This document shows, piece after piece, positions 31,423 to 39,833 of a stretch of 64,000 bases of DNA. Position numbers and translations under genes: made by a program. Where the stretch lies: contig NZ_JBHUJS010000002.1 in the NCBI RefSeq assembly GCF_042683405.1, positions 620,001 through 684,000 on the forward strand, read 5' to 3'. Positions within the stretch are counted from its first letter, which is position 1; each line of letters opens with the position of its first letter. The notes beneath the pieces are model-generated. The model was not told the DNA's origin and made no database searches. It saw only the letters and a list, made by a program, of their open reading frames with translations. The DNA comes from Telluria sp042683405. GTDB taxonomy: Bacteria > Pseudomonadota > Gammaproteobacteria > Burkholderiales > Burkholderiaceae_D.

Positions 31423-33375
31423 TCAGTGGCGCGGCTTGTTCAGGTCGTCGCGCATGCGGGAAGTGCGCTGCTCGCGCGTCTCCATCATGCGGGCCGACTG
31501 GCCGGAATTGGGCGGAACGCCAAGCTGCAGGTTGCTGGCCCAGCTCTCCCCTGCGCGCATCATGATCGGGGCCGGCAACGCATCGACGGCGGCCGGATCG
31601 ATCCACGGGGCGATGTGCTGCAGCACCAGCTTGACGCGCGGACGGATGGCCGCTTCGCCGATCCTGCCGCGCTGGCCCCAGCGCACGATCACCTGGTCGG
31701 CGGTGGCGCCGTCCGGAACCGGGTCGGAGTACGCGATATCGTATTGCACGCCGTGGCGGTAGCTCATCATGAACTCCTCGAACAGCATCGCCAGGTCTTC
31801 GCGCGAGTTGTTGTTCCCGGCGCGCGAGTACGAATACTCGTCGTTCGCGCGGTCCGCTGAGAGGAACGCGCCGACCTGCGCCGCGGTATAGCCGCGCTGG
31901 GTGTCGGTCGGCGTGGCGCCCCAGAACATCACCTGGGCCAGCCCGAACATCTGGCTCGAGGTCAGCGGGAACTGCTGCGCGAGGCGGTCGGACGGCAGCG
32001 TCGAGTTGACGCGCGGCGCCACGTTGCCCCACACGGACTGGCCGCTGTTCAGGTTGCGGTTGGCGGGCGGAACGAAGTCGGAGGCATGTCCCAGCTCGTG
32101 GTACAGCAGGCGGCCCAGCCAGTGCACCAGTTCGCCGACCGGACGCGTCTGGCGTTCGGCGATCGGGAAACTGCCGCGCCCCGCCGCATTGTTCTTCACC
32201 GGACGGCCGAGGGAGCTGAAACTGAGCAGGTCGTCGTAGGCGAGGCGGTAGTCCGGCACTTCGGTCACGATGTCGCGCTGGGCAGGCGTCAGCCACAGGT
32301 TGTTGGCATCCAGGTAGATCGCGCCGGTGGCAGCCGTGTACATGCTCGGACGCACGTGCGAGCCGATCACGATGGCGGTGGTGCCCGCGAACAGCCGCTT
32401 GAAGTCGTCGTGCGGGTCCTGGGTCAGCAGGAACTGCTCGAAGTTGGCGCCCAGGTAGTCGTGCGAGACCAGCACGCGGCTCATGATCTGCGCCACGGTG
32501 GGCACGCCGCCCGCCCCTGCTTCGGACTGCAGCAGCGGCAGCTTGGAGATGGGGCACAGGTTGTTCTGCGAATCGCTGGTGTAGTACAGCGCGGCGCTGT
32601 AGGCGCAGCCTTGCAGCACGCTGGCGTAGGCGCCCGTGGACCGGTACGGATACACGCGCGCGGCGTTCTCGAAGATCGGGTTGTTCGGCTTTGTGGGCGC
32701 GGCTTCGACGTTGATCGTCACGTCGTCGGCATCCTGGGCCCCGCTGCTGGTGGCCAGGGTGGCGCGGAACTTGAGCGCTGTGTCGGCGCCGACGACGGGC
32801 GCGCGGAACATCAGGACGTTGGCCGTGCTGGTATCGAGCACGACATTGGGTCCGGACACCTGCGTCCAGGTCACGCTGGCGGCGGTCTCGCCGTTGCGCA
32901 GGACCGGCCAGGCACGCACCGAGGTGTCGGTCCCGCCGCGCACCGCGTGGTCCGCGCGGACCGTCACATAGCTGGCGGCGGGAGCGTCGGTGACCGTGAT
33001 GTCGGCCGTGGCCGAATCGGTGCGTCCGTCGATGTAGCGCGCGTCGGCGCGCATGCGGATCACGCCCGGCGCGCTCGCTTCCAGCGCGATGGTCGGGTTG
33101 CGGGTGGCGACCATCTCGGCGGACGGGCCACTGACCTGGGTCCAGACGACTTCCGCGAACATGCCGCCGCAGCCGAGCACGCTGACGCTGGCCGTCTTGC
33201 CGGCCGGGACCGTGGCATCGGCAACCACCTGCATCGGGCACGAGGCGACCGGCGGCGGCGCAGGCGCCGGTGCGGGGGCCGGCGCAGCGCTTCCGCCACC
33301 GCCGCCGCCGCAGGCGGAGAGCAGCATCGCCAGCGCGATCGCGGCTGGCTTGAGATCCGGACGGGGTGAGGACAC
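31423..33375 (-). CDS. exported lipoprotein with Ig-like repeats and an HExxH metallopeptidase-like domain
   Basis: 650 aa. The GTG at 33375 follows AAGGA by 6 nt and opens a lipoprotein signal ending AMLLSAC-GGGGGG. A Pro/Ala linker precedes two Ig/PKD-like repeats each carrying WTQVSGP. The C-terminal half holds LLYHELGHASDF (His426, Glu427, His430), a zincin motif, and further on NNNSREDLAMLFEEFMMSYRHG, where a Glu could be the third ligand. This suggests a surface zinc peptidase; I cannot assign a MEROPS family. It sits between the two DUF4214 paralogues on the opposite strand, so a shared surface role is possible. Confidence 0.7.
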   Translation of the reverse strand: MSSPRPDLKPAAIALAMLLSACGGGGGGSAAPAPAPAPAPPPVASCPMQVVADATVPAGKTASVSVLGCGGMFAEVVWTQVSGPSAEMVATRNPTIALEASAPGVIRMRADARYIDGRTDSATADITVTDAPAASYVTVRADHAVRGGTDTSVRAWPVLRNGETAASVTWTQVSGPNVVLDTSTANVLMFRAPVVGADTALKFRATLATSSGAQDADDVTINVEAAPTKPNNPIFENAARVYPYRSTGAYASVLQGCAYSAALYYTSDSQNNLCPISKLPLLQSEAGAGGVPTVAQIMSRVLVSHDYLGANFEQFLLTQDPHDDFKRLFAGTTAIVIGSHVRPSMYTAATGAIYLDANNLWLTPAQRDIVTEVPDYRLAYDDLLSFSSLGRPVKNNAAGRGSFPIAERQTRPVGELVHWLGRLLYHELGHASDFVPPANRNLNSGQSVWGNVAPRVNSTLPSDRLAQQFPLTSSQMFGLAQVMFWGATPTDTQRGYTAAQVGAFLSADRANDEYSYSRAGNNNSREDLAMLFEEFMMSYRHGVQYDIAYSDPVPDGATADQVIVRWGQRGRIGEAAIRPRVKLVLQHIAPWIDPAAVDALPAPIMMRAGESWASNLQLGVPPNSGQSARMMETREQRTSRMRDDLNKPRH

Positions 33376-33602
33376 GGCAAATCCTTTCACACTGCAACGA
33401 TGGGAAAACGGCTCAGTTCGGCTGATTATAGTACGGTGCCCCAGGCAAACGATGCACCTCAAGACAGTCGGGACACATTCTTGCGCCCCGCGCGGTTGTT
33501 GCAGAACGGTGATGCCCGATTGATAATTGATAGTTTCCCTTTGACATGGGAATCCCCGATCAACACAATGGACGGGTTAACCACTCAGAATGACCCACAC
33601 CT

Positions 33603-36041
33603 ATGGACTACCACGGCACCGAGGGCAACGACGACCTTGACCAGACGGCCCTTGGCCTGTCGCCAGGGTCGAACATCTTTGGCGGCGGCGGCGCGGACAC
33701 GATCCGGATCGCCATCGGCAACGCGGTCGGCGGCGCCGGCAACGACAACATCATCGGCCAGGGCGACTACGCCACCGCCGCATATTGGGGCTCGCCGTCG
33801 GGCGTCGTGATCGACCTCGTGACCGGCATCGCGCAGGACGGCTATGGCAGCGTCGACACGCTGCAGAACATCCGCGTGCTGCAGGACTCCGGCCACAGCG
33901 ACCGCATCACCGGCAGCGCGGCCAACGAAGACTTCTGGCTCAGCTGGGGCAGCGATACGCTCATCGGCGGCGGCGGCGCCGACACGGTCAACCTGTACAA
34001 CGTCAAGTCGAGCGAAGTGACGATCACGTACGACATGGCGAGCGACACCTTCACCCTGGTCAAGAACACGGCGGCCGGCGACAAGGGCACCACCACGCTG
34101 ACCGGCATTTCGCGCATCGTCTTCAATGGCCCGCAGTCGGACAACACGGTTGTCAGCCGCGACATGTACGACTACAGCGACGGCTTCCTGCGCGCGCGCA
34201 CTGCCCTGCCCTCCTTCGATATGAACAAGGTGCAGCAGATGCGCAGCGGCGACTTCAACCGCGACGGCAAGACCGACATCCTGGTCGTGCGCGCCAACCC
34301 GGACTTGGGCCTGACCGCCGAGCCGCTGCAGGTGCTGCTCGGCGACGGTGCAGGCGGCTTCACCGACCAGACTGCGTCGGTATTCGCAGGTGGCGTGATC
34401 CCGAAGGTGAATTACGTACCGCGTATCTTCACGGCCGACTTCAACAAGGATGGCGTGGCCGACATCTTCAACCCTGACTTCGGCTATGACGCGCCGCCAT
34501 TCCCAGGCGGCCAGAACTCGCTGTACCTGTCGAACCCGGCCACGGGCCTGCTGGAAAACGCCACCGCATCGCTGCCGCAGGCGCTGCTGCAAAGCCACGG
34601 CACCTCGATCGGCGACGTCAACCGCGACGGCTTCCCTGACCTGCTGGTCAATGCGCTGAACACCGGAAGCGGTGGCGGCAACCTGTTGATGATCAACGAC
34701 GGCACCGGACACTTCGTCAACAGCCCGTCGCTGCTGCCGGCATCGCTGCGCCCTGCCGGCTATGCCGCCGGCTACACGTGGTCGATGCTGCGCGACCTGA
34801 ACAACGACGGCTATGACGACATCGTGCTGGGCACCTGGGACGCGAACGGCGGCCCGAGCCTGGTCGTGCTCAACGACGGCAAGGGCAGCTTTGCCAGCGC
34901 CACCCCGATCGCGCTGCCGGCAACGGGCCTGGACCGCCAGGTGGTGATCGGCATCGAGACCATCGACCTGAACGGCGACAACCTGCCGGACCTGGTCGTC
35001 TCGGCCACCAACGGCGGCTCGCACGCCGAGTTCTACAAGGTGCCTTACCTGCAGCTGCTGGTCAACGAGGGGAACGGCGTGTTCCGCGATGAGACGGCGA
35101 CGCGCCTGCCGCAGAGCATGGAAATCAACTCCAGTTCAGCCAACTGGTACCTGTCGGCCACGGCCGTCGACCTGAATGGCGACGGCTTCCAGGACATCGT
35201 TGCCGACGGCACCGCCTCGGCGACATCCAAAGTCTTCATGAACGACGGCCACGGCAATTTCACGCCAGGCTGGGAAAGCGGCGGCTACAGCCACATCCTG
35301 GCAGTGGACGTGAACGGCGATGGCAAGATGGACCTGGTGGAGTCCTCGATTAACGGCGGCTACAGCGTGCTGATGAACGCCTTCCCGAACCGCGTCCCCG
35401 GCTCCGGCGTGTACCACGCCGGTGACGCTGGCGAACGTATCGCGGGCGGCAGTGCGGCGGAGACGATCCACAGCGGCAAGGGCAACGACGCCATCGATGG
35501 GGGCGCCGGCACCGACAAGGTGGTCTACACGGGCAACCGGGCGGACTACAGCGTCACGAAAAGCGCTGGCGGCTTCACCGTCAACGGCGCGCTCGGCACC
35601 GACACGCTAACCGGTGTGGAGCGCCTGGTGTTCGGCGACCGCGCGGTGGCGCTGGACATCGACGGCATCGGTGGCCAGGCCTACCGCATCTACCAGGCTG
35701 CGTTCGACCGCACGCCGGACACGCCGGGCCTGGGCTTCTGGATGGCCATGATGGATCGCGGCACCTCGCTGATCGCGGTGGCGCAGGGCTTCGTGCAGTC
35801 GAATGAATTCAAGGACGTGTACGGCGCGGCGCCGAGCAACCTGGAAATCGTCTCGCGGCTGTACCAGAACATCCTGAACCGTCCGGGCGAAGCTGCGGGC
35901 ATCGAATTCTGGACCGGTGTGCTGGACCGCGGCCAGACCACGATCGCCGATGTGCTGGCAGGGTTCAGCGAATCGAACGAGAACAAGGTCAACCTGGTGG
36001 GCGTCACCCAGAACGGCGTGGACTACGATCCGTTCGGCTGA
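33603..36041 (+). CDS. DUF4214 protein with RTX-like ends and a seven-fold FG-GAP/VCBS insert (long paralogue)
   Basis: 812 aa, no signal peptide. Residues ~1-185 match the N-terminus of the 400-aa protein at 30014 (RTX-like GGGGADTIRI, GGAGNDNII). Residues ~200-600 hold seven FG-GAP/VCBS calcium motifs such as DFNRDGKTDI, DVNRDGFPDL, DLNNDGYDDI and DVNGDGKMDL, which fold as a beta-propeller. The tail repeats GKGNDAIDGGAGTD and the DUF4214 domain, ending GVTQNGVDYDPFG like its paralogue. It is probably a secreted adhesin-like protein; the exporter is not in the window. The architecture suggests domain insertion or loss after duplication. Confidence 0.85.
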   Translation: MDYHGTEGNDDLDQTALGLSPGSNIFGGGGADTIRIAIGNAVGGAGNDNIIGQGDYATAAYWGSPSGVVIDLVTGIAQDGYGSVDTLQNIRVLQDSGHSDRITGSAANEDFWLSWGSDTLIGGGGADTVNLYNVKSSEVTITYDMASDTFTLVKNTAAGDKGTTTLTGISRIVFNGPQSDNTVVSRDMYDYSDGFLRARTALPSFDMNKVQQMRSGDFNRDGKTDILVVRANPDLGLTAEPLQVLLGDGAGGFTDQTASVFAGGVIPKVNYVPRIFTADFNKDGVADIFNPDFGYDAPPFPGGQNSLYLSNPATGLLENATASLPQALLQSHGTSIGDVNRDGFPDLLVNALNTGSGGGNLLMINDGTGHFVNSPSLLPASLRPAGYAAGYTWSMLRDLNNDGYDDIVLGTWDANGGPSLVVLNDGKGSFASATPIALPATGLDRQVVIGIETIDLNGDNLPDLVVSATNGGSHAEFYKVPYLQLLVNEGNGVFRDETATRLPQSMEINSSSANWYLSATAVDLNGDGFQDIVADGTASATSKVFMNDGHGNFTPGWESGGYSHILAVDVNGDGKMDLVESSINGGYSVLMNAFPNRVPGSGVYHAGDAGERIAGGSAAETIHSGKGNDAIDGGAGTDKVVYTGNRADYSVTKSAGGFTVNGALGTDTLTGVERLVFGDRAVALDIDGIGGQAYRIYQAAFDRTPDTPGLGFWMAMMDRGTSLIAVAQGFVQSNEFKDVYGAAPSNLEIVSRLYQNILNRPGEAAGIEFWTGVLDRGQTTIADVLAGFSESNENKVNLVGVTQNGVDYDPFG

Positions 36042-36055
36042 ACATCGTCCGGACG

Positions 36056-36086
36056 AAAAAAAAGCAGCCGGAAGGCTGCCTTTTTT
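36056..36086. terminator. bidirectional terminator
   Basis: GCAGCC-GGAA-GGCTGC (36064-36079) with eight A before and six T after, between two convergent genes. Confidence 0.9.
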
Positions 36087-36102
36087 GTTGGGGTCGCGCG
36101 GA

Positions 36103-37893
36103 TCAGAACTGGTCTTCGGACAGGGCCAGCACGCCCGCGCTGCCGTCGACGATGGCGCTGCGCAGGCCGGACGCCTGCGACAGGAAGTGGTCCGCGAAGA
36201 AGCGCGCGGTGGCGATCTTGGCCTTGTAGAACGATGCATCGCCTTCGCCCGCATCCAGCTTCTGCTGCGCGATCAGCGCGGCGCGCGCCATCTGCCAGCC
36301 GCCCAGCACGATGCCGGCCAGCTTCAGGTACAGCACGCTGCCCGAGAACACCGCCTTGATGTCCGACTTGACGTTGGCGACCACGAAGTCCACCACCGCC
36401 TCCAGCGCGGCGCTGCCTTGCGACAGCTGCGCGTGGATCGCCTTCAGGTCGGCGCCCTGCGCGTCCGACAGCTGCGCTTCGGTCGCGCGCACCTGCGCCA
36501 GGATGGCCTTGGCGGTGGCGCCGCCGTCGCGCACGGTCTTGCGGCCGACCAGGTCGTTGGCCTGGATCGCGGTGGTGCCTTCGTAGATTGAGAGGATCTT
36601 CGAATCGCGGTAGTGCTGCGCCGCGCCCGTCTCTTCGATGAAGCCCATGCCGCCGTGCACCTGCACGCCATCGCGGGTGACGTTCTCGCTCATCTCAGTG
36701 GACCAGCCCTTGATCACCGGGACCAGGTACTCGTACACGGCCAGGTTGGCCTTGCGGGTCGCTTCGTCCGGATGGCTGTGGGCGATGTCGCTGATGCCCG
36801 CGCCGACGTAGGCCAGCGCGCGCGCCGCCTCGACCTGCGAGCGCATCGACATGAGCATGCGGCGCACGTCAGGGTGGTGGATGATCGACACCGGACCTGC
36901 GGAACCGGCCAGGTCGCGCGACTGGATGCGGTCCTTGGCGAAGGCCACCGCCTGCTGGTACGAACGCTCGGCCAGGCCGATGCCCTGCATGCCGACGCCG
37001 AAGCGGGCCGCGTTCATCATGATGAACATGTACTCCAGGCCTCGGTTCTCTTCGCCCACCAGGGTGCCGATCGCGCCGCCGTGGTCGCCGAACTGCAGCA
37101 CGGCGGTCGGGCTGGCCTTGATGCCCAGCTTATGCTCGATCGAGACGCAGTGCGCGTCGTTGCGCGCGCCCAGCGAGCCGTCCGCGTTTACCAGGAACTT
37201 CGGCACGATGAACAGCGAGATGCCCTTCACGCCCGGAGGCGCATCCGGCGTGCGCGCCAGCACCAGGTGGATGATGTTCTCGGCCATGTCGTGCTCACCG
37301 TAGGTGATGAAGATCTTGGTGCCGAAAATCTTGTAGGTGCCATCGCCCTGCGGCTCGGCGCGGGTGCGCACGGCGGCCAGGTCGGAGCCGGCCTGCGGCT
37401 CGGTCAGGTTCATGGTGCCGGTCCACTTGCCGGTGATGAGCGGCTCGAGGTAGGTGGCCTTCTGCTCGTCCGAGCCGGCGGTCAGCAGCGCTTCGATGGC
37501 GCCGTCGGTCAGCAGCGCGACCAGCGCGAACGACAGGTTGGCGGCGTTGACCATTTCGGTGCAAGGGGTGTGCACCAGCTTCGGCAGGCCCTGGCCGCCG
37601 AATTCGACCGGGTGCTGCACGCCCTGCCAGCCGGCTTCGACGAAGCCCTTGAACGCTTCCTTGAAGCCTTTCGAGGTATAGACGTTCCCGTCCTTCCAGA
37701 AGCTCGGCTCCTTGTCGGCGGCGTGGTTCAGCGGGGCGACCACGTTGGCGCAGAACTTCGCGTTCTCTTCCAGAACCGCTTCGACGGTGTCGACGGTGGC
37801 GTCTTCGCAGCCGGGCAGCTGGTTGATGGTGGACAGGCCAGCCAGTTCGTTCAGCACGAACATCATGTCCTTCAGGGGGGCTTGGTACGTCAT
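36103..37893 (-). CDS. acyl-CoA dehydrogenase
   Basis: 596 aa, the long ACAD type with an extra C-terminal domain (DmdC/AcdA-like) that donates electrons to ETF. Motifs: MNLTEPQAGSDLAAVRT and FGTKIFITYGEHD (FAD/substrate), the GMQGIGLAERSYQQAVAFAKDRIQ helix, and the C-terminal QVHGGMGFIEETGAAQHYRDSKILSIYEGTTAIQANDL block. The ATG at 37893 is preceded by GGAG; an in-frame ATG six codons upstream is not. It follows etfB-etfA on the same strand, though a 105-bp repeat-containing gap separates it from etfA. Chain-length preference is not deducible. Confidence 0.93.
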   Translation of the reverse strand: MTYQAPLKDMMFVLNELAGLSTINQLPGCEDATVDTVEAVLEENAKFCANVVAPLNHAADKEPSFWKDGNVYTSKGFKEAFKGFVEAGWQGVQHPVEFGGQGLPKLVHTPCTEMVNAANLSFALVALLTDGAIEALLTAGSDEQKATYLEPLITGKWTGTMNLTEPQAGSDLAAVRTRAEPQGDGTYKIFGTKIFITYGEHDMAENIIHLVLARTPDAPPGVKGISLFIVPKFLVNADGSLGARNDAHCVSIEHKLGIKASPTAVLQFGDHGGAIGTLVGEENRGLEYMFIMMNAARFGVGMQGIGLAERSYQQAVAFAKDRIQSRDLAGSAGPVSIIHHPDVRRMLMSMRSQVEAARALAYVGAGISDIAHSHPDEATRKANLAVYEYLVPVIKGWSTEMSENVTRDGVQVHGGMGFIEETGAAQHYRDSKILSIYEGTTAIQANDLVGRKTVRDGGATAKAILAQVRATEAQLSDAQGADLKAIHAQLSQGSAALEAVVDFVVANVKSDIKAVFSGSVLYLKLAGIVLGGWQMARAALIAQQKLDAGEGDASFYKAKIATARFFADHFLSQASGLRSAIVDGSAGVLALSEDQF

Positions 37894-37929
37894 TTTTTCG
37901 GGTCTCCTCAATGCGGCATTCCCGCAAAG

Positions 37930-37961
37930 TCCGGGGACGGTCCAGTAGGGACAGTCCCCAA
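37930..37961. repeat. GGGGACGGTCC...GGGACAGTCCCC repeat
   Basis: GGGGACGGTCC (37933-37943) and GGGACAGTCCCC (37948-37959), in the gap between etfA and the acyl-CoA dehydrogenase gene. Another copy of the dispersed family. Confidence 0.75.
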
Positions 37962-37998
37962 CCGTGCGGGAATGGCGGGGGTGCTTTGACTTTTACTA

Positions 37999-38928
37999 TT
38001 ACAGGGCTTTGACCAGCTCCGGGACGATCTCAAACAGGTCGCCCACGATGCCGTAGTCGGCCACCGAGAAGATCGGCGCCTCAGGATCCTTGTTGATCGC
38101 GACGATGGTCTTGGAGTCCTTCATGCCGGCCAGGTGCTGGATCGCGCCGGAGATGCCGACGGCGATGTACAGGTTCGGCGCGACGATCTTGCCGGTCTGG
38201 CCGACCTGCCAGTCGTTCGGCACGAAGCCCGCGTCGACCGCGGCGCGCGATGCGCCCATGGCCGCGCCCAGCTTGTCCGCCAGCGGTTCCAGGACCTTGA
38301 AGTTTTCCGCCGAGCCGATGCCACGGCCGCCGGAAACGATGACCTTGGCTGCGGTCAGCTCCGGACGGTCCGACTTGGCCACTTCGCGGCCGACAAACGA
38401 GGACTTGCCCGAATCGGCGACGGCAGCCACGGTCTCGGTTGCAGCCGAACCGCCGGTCGAAGGCGCCGAATCGAAGCCGGTGGTACGCACGGTGATGACT
38501 TTGACGCTGTCCGACGACTGCACGGTCGCGATCGCGTTACCGGCGTAGATCGGGCGCTCGAACGTGTCCGGCGAATCGACCTTGGTGATTTCGGAGATCT
38601 GCGCGACGTCCAGCTTGGCGGCTACGCGCGGCAGGATGTTCTTGCCGTAGGCGGTGGCCGGAGCCAGGATGTGCGAGTAGCCGCCGGCCAGCGCCAGCAC
38701 CTGCTCGGCGACGTTCTCGGCCAGGCCTTCGGCGAAGTGCGGCGCGTCGGCCACGATCACCTTCGACACGCCGGCGATCTGCGCGGCTTCGGCAGCGGCA
38801 GCCGCTGCGTTCGAGCCGGCGACCAGCACGTGCACGTCGCCGCCGCATTGTGCGGCCGCGGTGACGGTGTGGTGGGTGCTTCCCTTGAGCGAAGCGTTGT
38901 CGTGTTCTGCAATAACTAATGCGGTCAT
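37999..38928 (-). CDS. etfA: electron transfer flavoprotein subunit alpha
   Basis: 309 aa. Starts MTALVIAEHDNASLKG; the C-terminal FAD domain has VSGGRGIGSAENFKVLEPLADKLGAAMGASRAAVDAGFVPNDWQVGQTGKIVAPNLYIAVGISGAIQHLAGM, the standard EtfA signature. With EtfB it passes electrons from acyl-CoA dehydrogenases to ETF-quinone oxidoreductase. Starts 16 bp after etfB. Confidence 0.97.
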   Translation of the reverse strand: MTALVIAEHDNASLKGSTHHTVTAAAQCGGDVHVLVAGSNAAAAAAEAAQIAGVSKVIVADAPHFAEGLAENVAEQVLALAGGYSHILAPATAYGKNILPRVAAKLDVAQISEITKVDSPDTFERPIYAGNAIATVQSSDSVKVITVRTTGFDSAPSTGGSAATETVAAVADSGKSSFVGREVAKSDRPELTAAKVIVSGGRGIGSAENFKVLEPLADKLGAAMGASRAAVDAGFVPNDWQVGQTGKIVAPNLYIAVGISGAIQHLAGMKDSKTIVAINKDPEAPIFSVADYGIVGDLFEIVPELVKAL

Positions 38929-38944
38929 GATGGTTTATCCTGGA

Positions 38945-39694
38945 TTAGATGACTTTGGCTTCGGTCTTGAGCTTGGCGACCAGCGTGGCGACGTCCGGCA
39001 CCTTGATGCCTGCCGAGCGCTTGGCCGGCTCCGCGACCTTCAGGGTCTTCAGGCGCGGGGTCACATCGACGCCCAGGTCTTCCGGCTTGACGGTTTCCAG
39101 TGGCTTCTTCTTGGCCTTCATGATGTTCGGCAGCGTGACGTAGCGCGGCTCGTTCAGGCGCAGGTCGGTGGTGACGATTGCCGGCAGGGTCAGCGCCAGG
39201 GTTTCCAGGCCGCCGTCCACTTCACGCGTGACGGTGACTTTTCCGTCTTCCAGCACGACCTTCGAGGCGAAGGTCGCCTGCGGCCAGCCCAGCAGGGCCG
39301 CCAGCATCTGGCCGGTCTGGTTGGAGTCGTCGTCGATGGCCTGCTTGCCGAGGATGATCAGCTGCGGCTGCTCCTTGTCGGCCAGCGCCTTGAGCACCTT
39401 GGCCACTGCCAGCGGCTCGGTCTCGACGCTGGTCTCGACCAGGATGCCGCGGTCCGCGCCGATCGCCATGCCGGTGCGCAGGGTTTCCTGGCACTGGGCC
39501 ACGCCGACCGATACCGCCACCACTTCCGTGACCTTGCCCGCTTCCTTCAGGCGCATCGCCTCTTCCAGCGCGATTTCGTCGAACGGGTTCATCGACATTT
39601 TGACGTTGGCGACATCGACGCCGCTGCCGTCGGATTTCACGCGCACCTTGACGTTATAGTCGACCACGCGTTTGACGGGTACCAGGACTTTCAT
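38945..39694 (-). CDS. etfB: electron transfer flavoprotein subunit beta
   Basis: 249 aa. MKVLVPVKRVVDYNVKVRVKSDGSGVD and the AMP-binding VETSVETEPLAVAKVLKAL...LGKQAIDDDSNQTGQMLAALLGWPQATFASKV regions match EtfB. First gene of the etfBA-acd cluster; a TATAAT -10 lies about 50 bp upstream. Confidence 0.97.
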   Translation of the reverse strand: MKVLVPVKRVVDYNVKVRVKSDGSGVDVANVKMSMNPFDEIALEEAMRLKEAGKVTEVVAVSVGVAQCQETLRTGMAIGADRGILVETSVETEPLAVAKVLKALADKEQPQLIILGKQAIDDDSNQTGQMLAALLGWPQATFASKVVLEDGKVTVTREVDGGLETLALTLPAIVTTDLRLNEPRYVTLPNIMKAKKKPLETVKPEDLGVDVTPRLKTLKVAEPAKRSAGIKVPDVATLVAKLKTEAKVI

Positions 39695-39745
39695 GGTTTA
39701 ACCTTTGGGAAATTGGATGATGGACGGAATTGAAAAGTGGCGTAG

Positions 39746-39751
39746 ATTATA
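39746..39751 (-). promoter_or_regulatory. -10 element for etfB-etfA
   Basis: A perfect TATAAT on the minus strand. The -35 region is poor, but an AT-rich dyad GCTAAATTTTAGC (39771-39783) sits where an operator or UP-like element could act. Confidence 0.5.
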
Positions 39752-39833
39752 AGAGAAAAAGCATCTTGCCGCTAAATTTTAGCACGATCGTACGATTTTT
39801 CGTCAGGGGGACTTGGCCTAAATCCCCTTTTGC

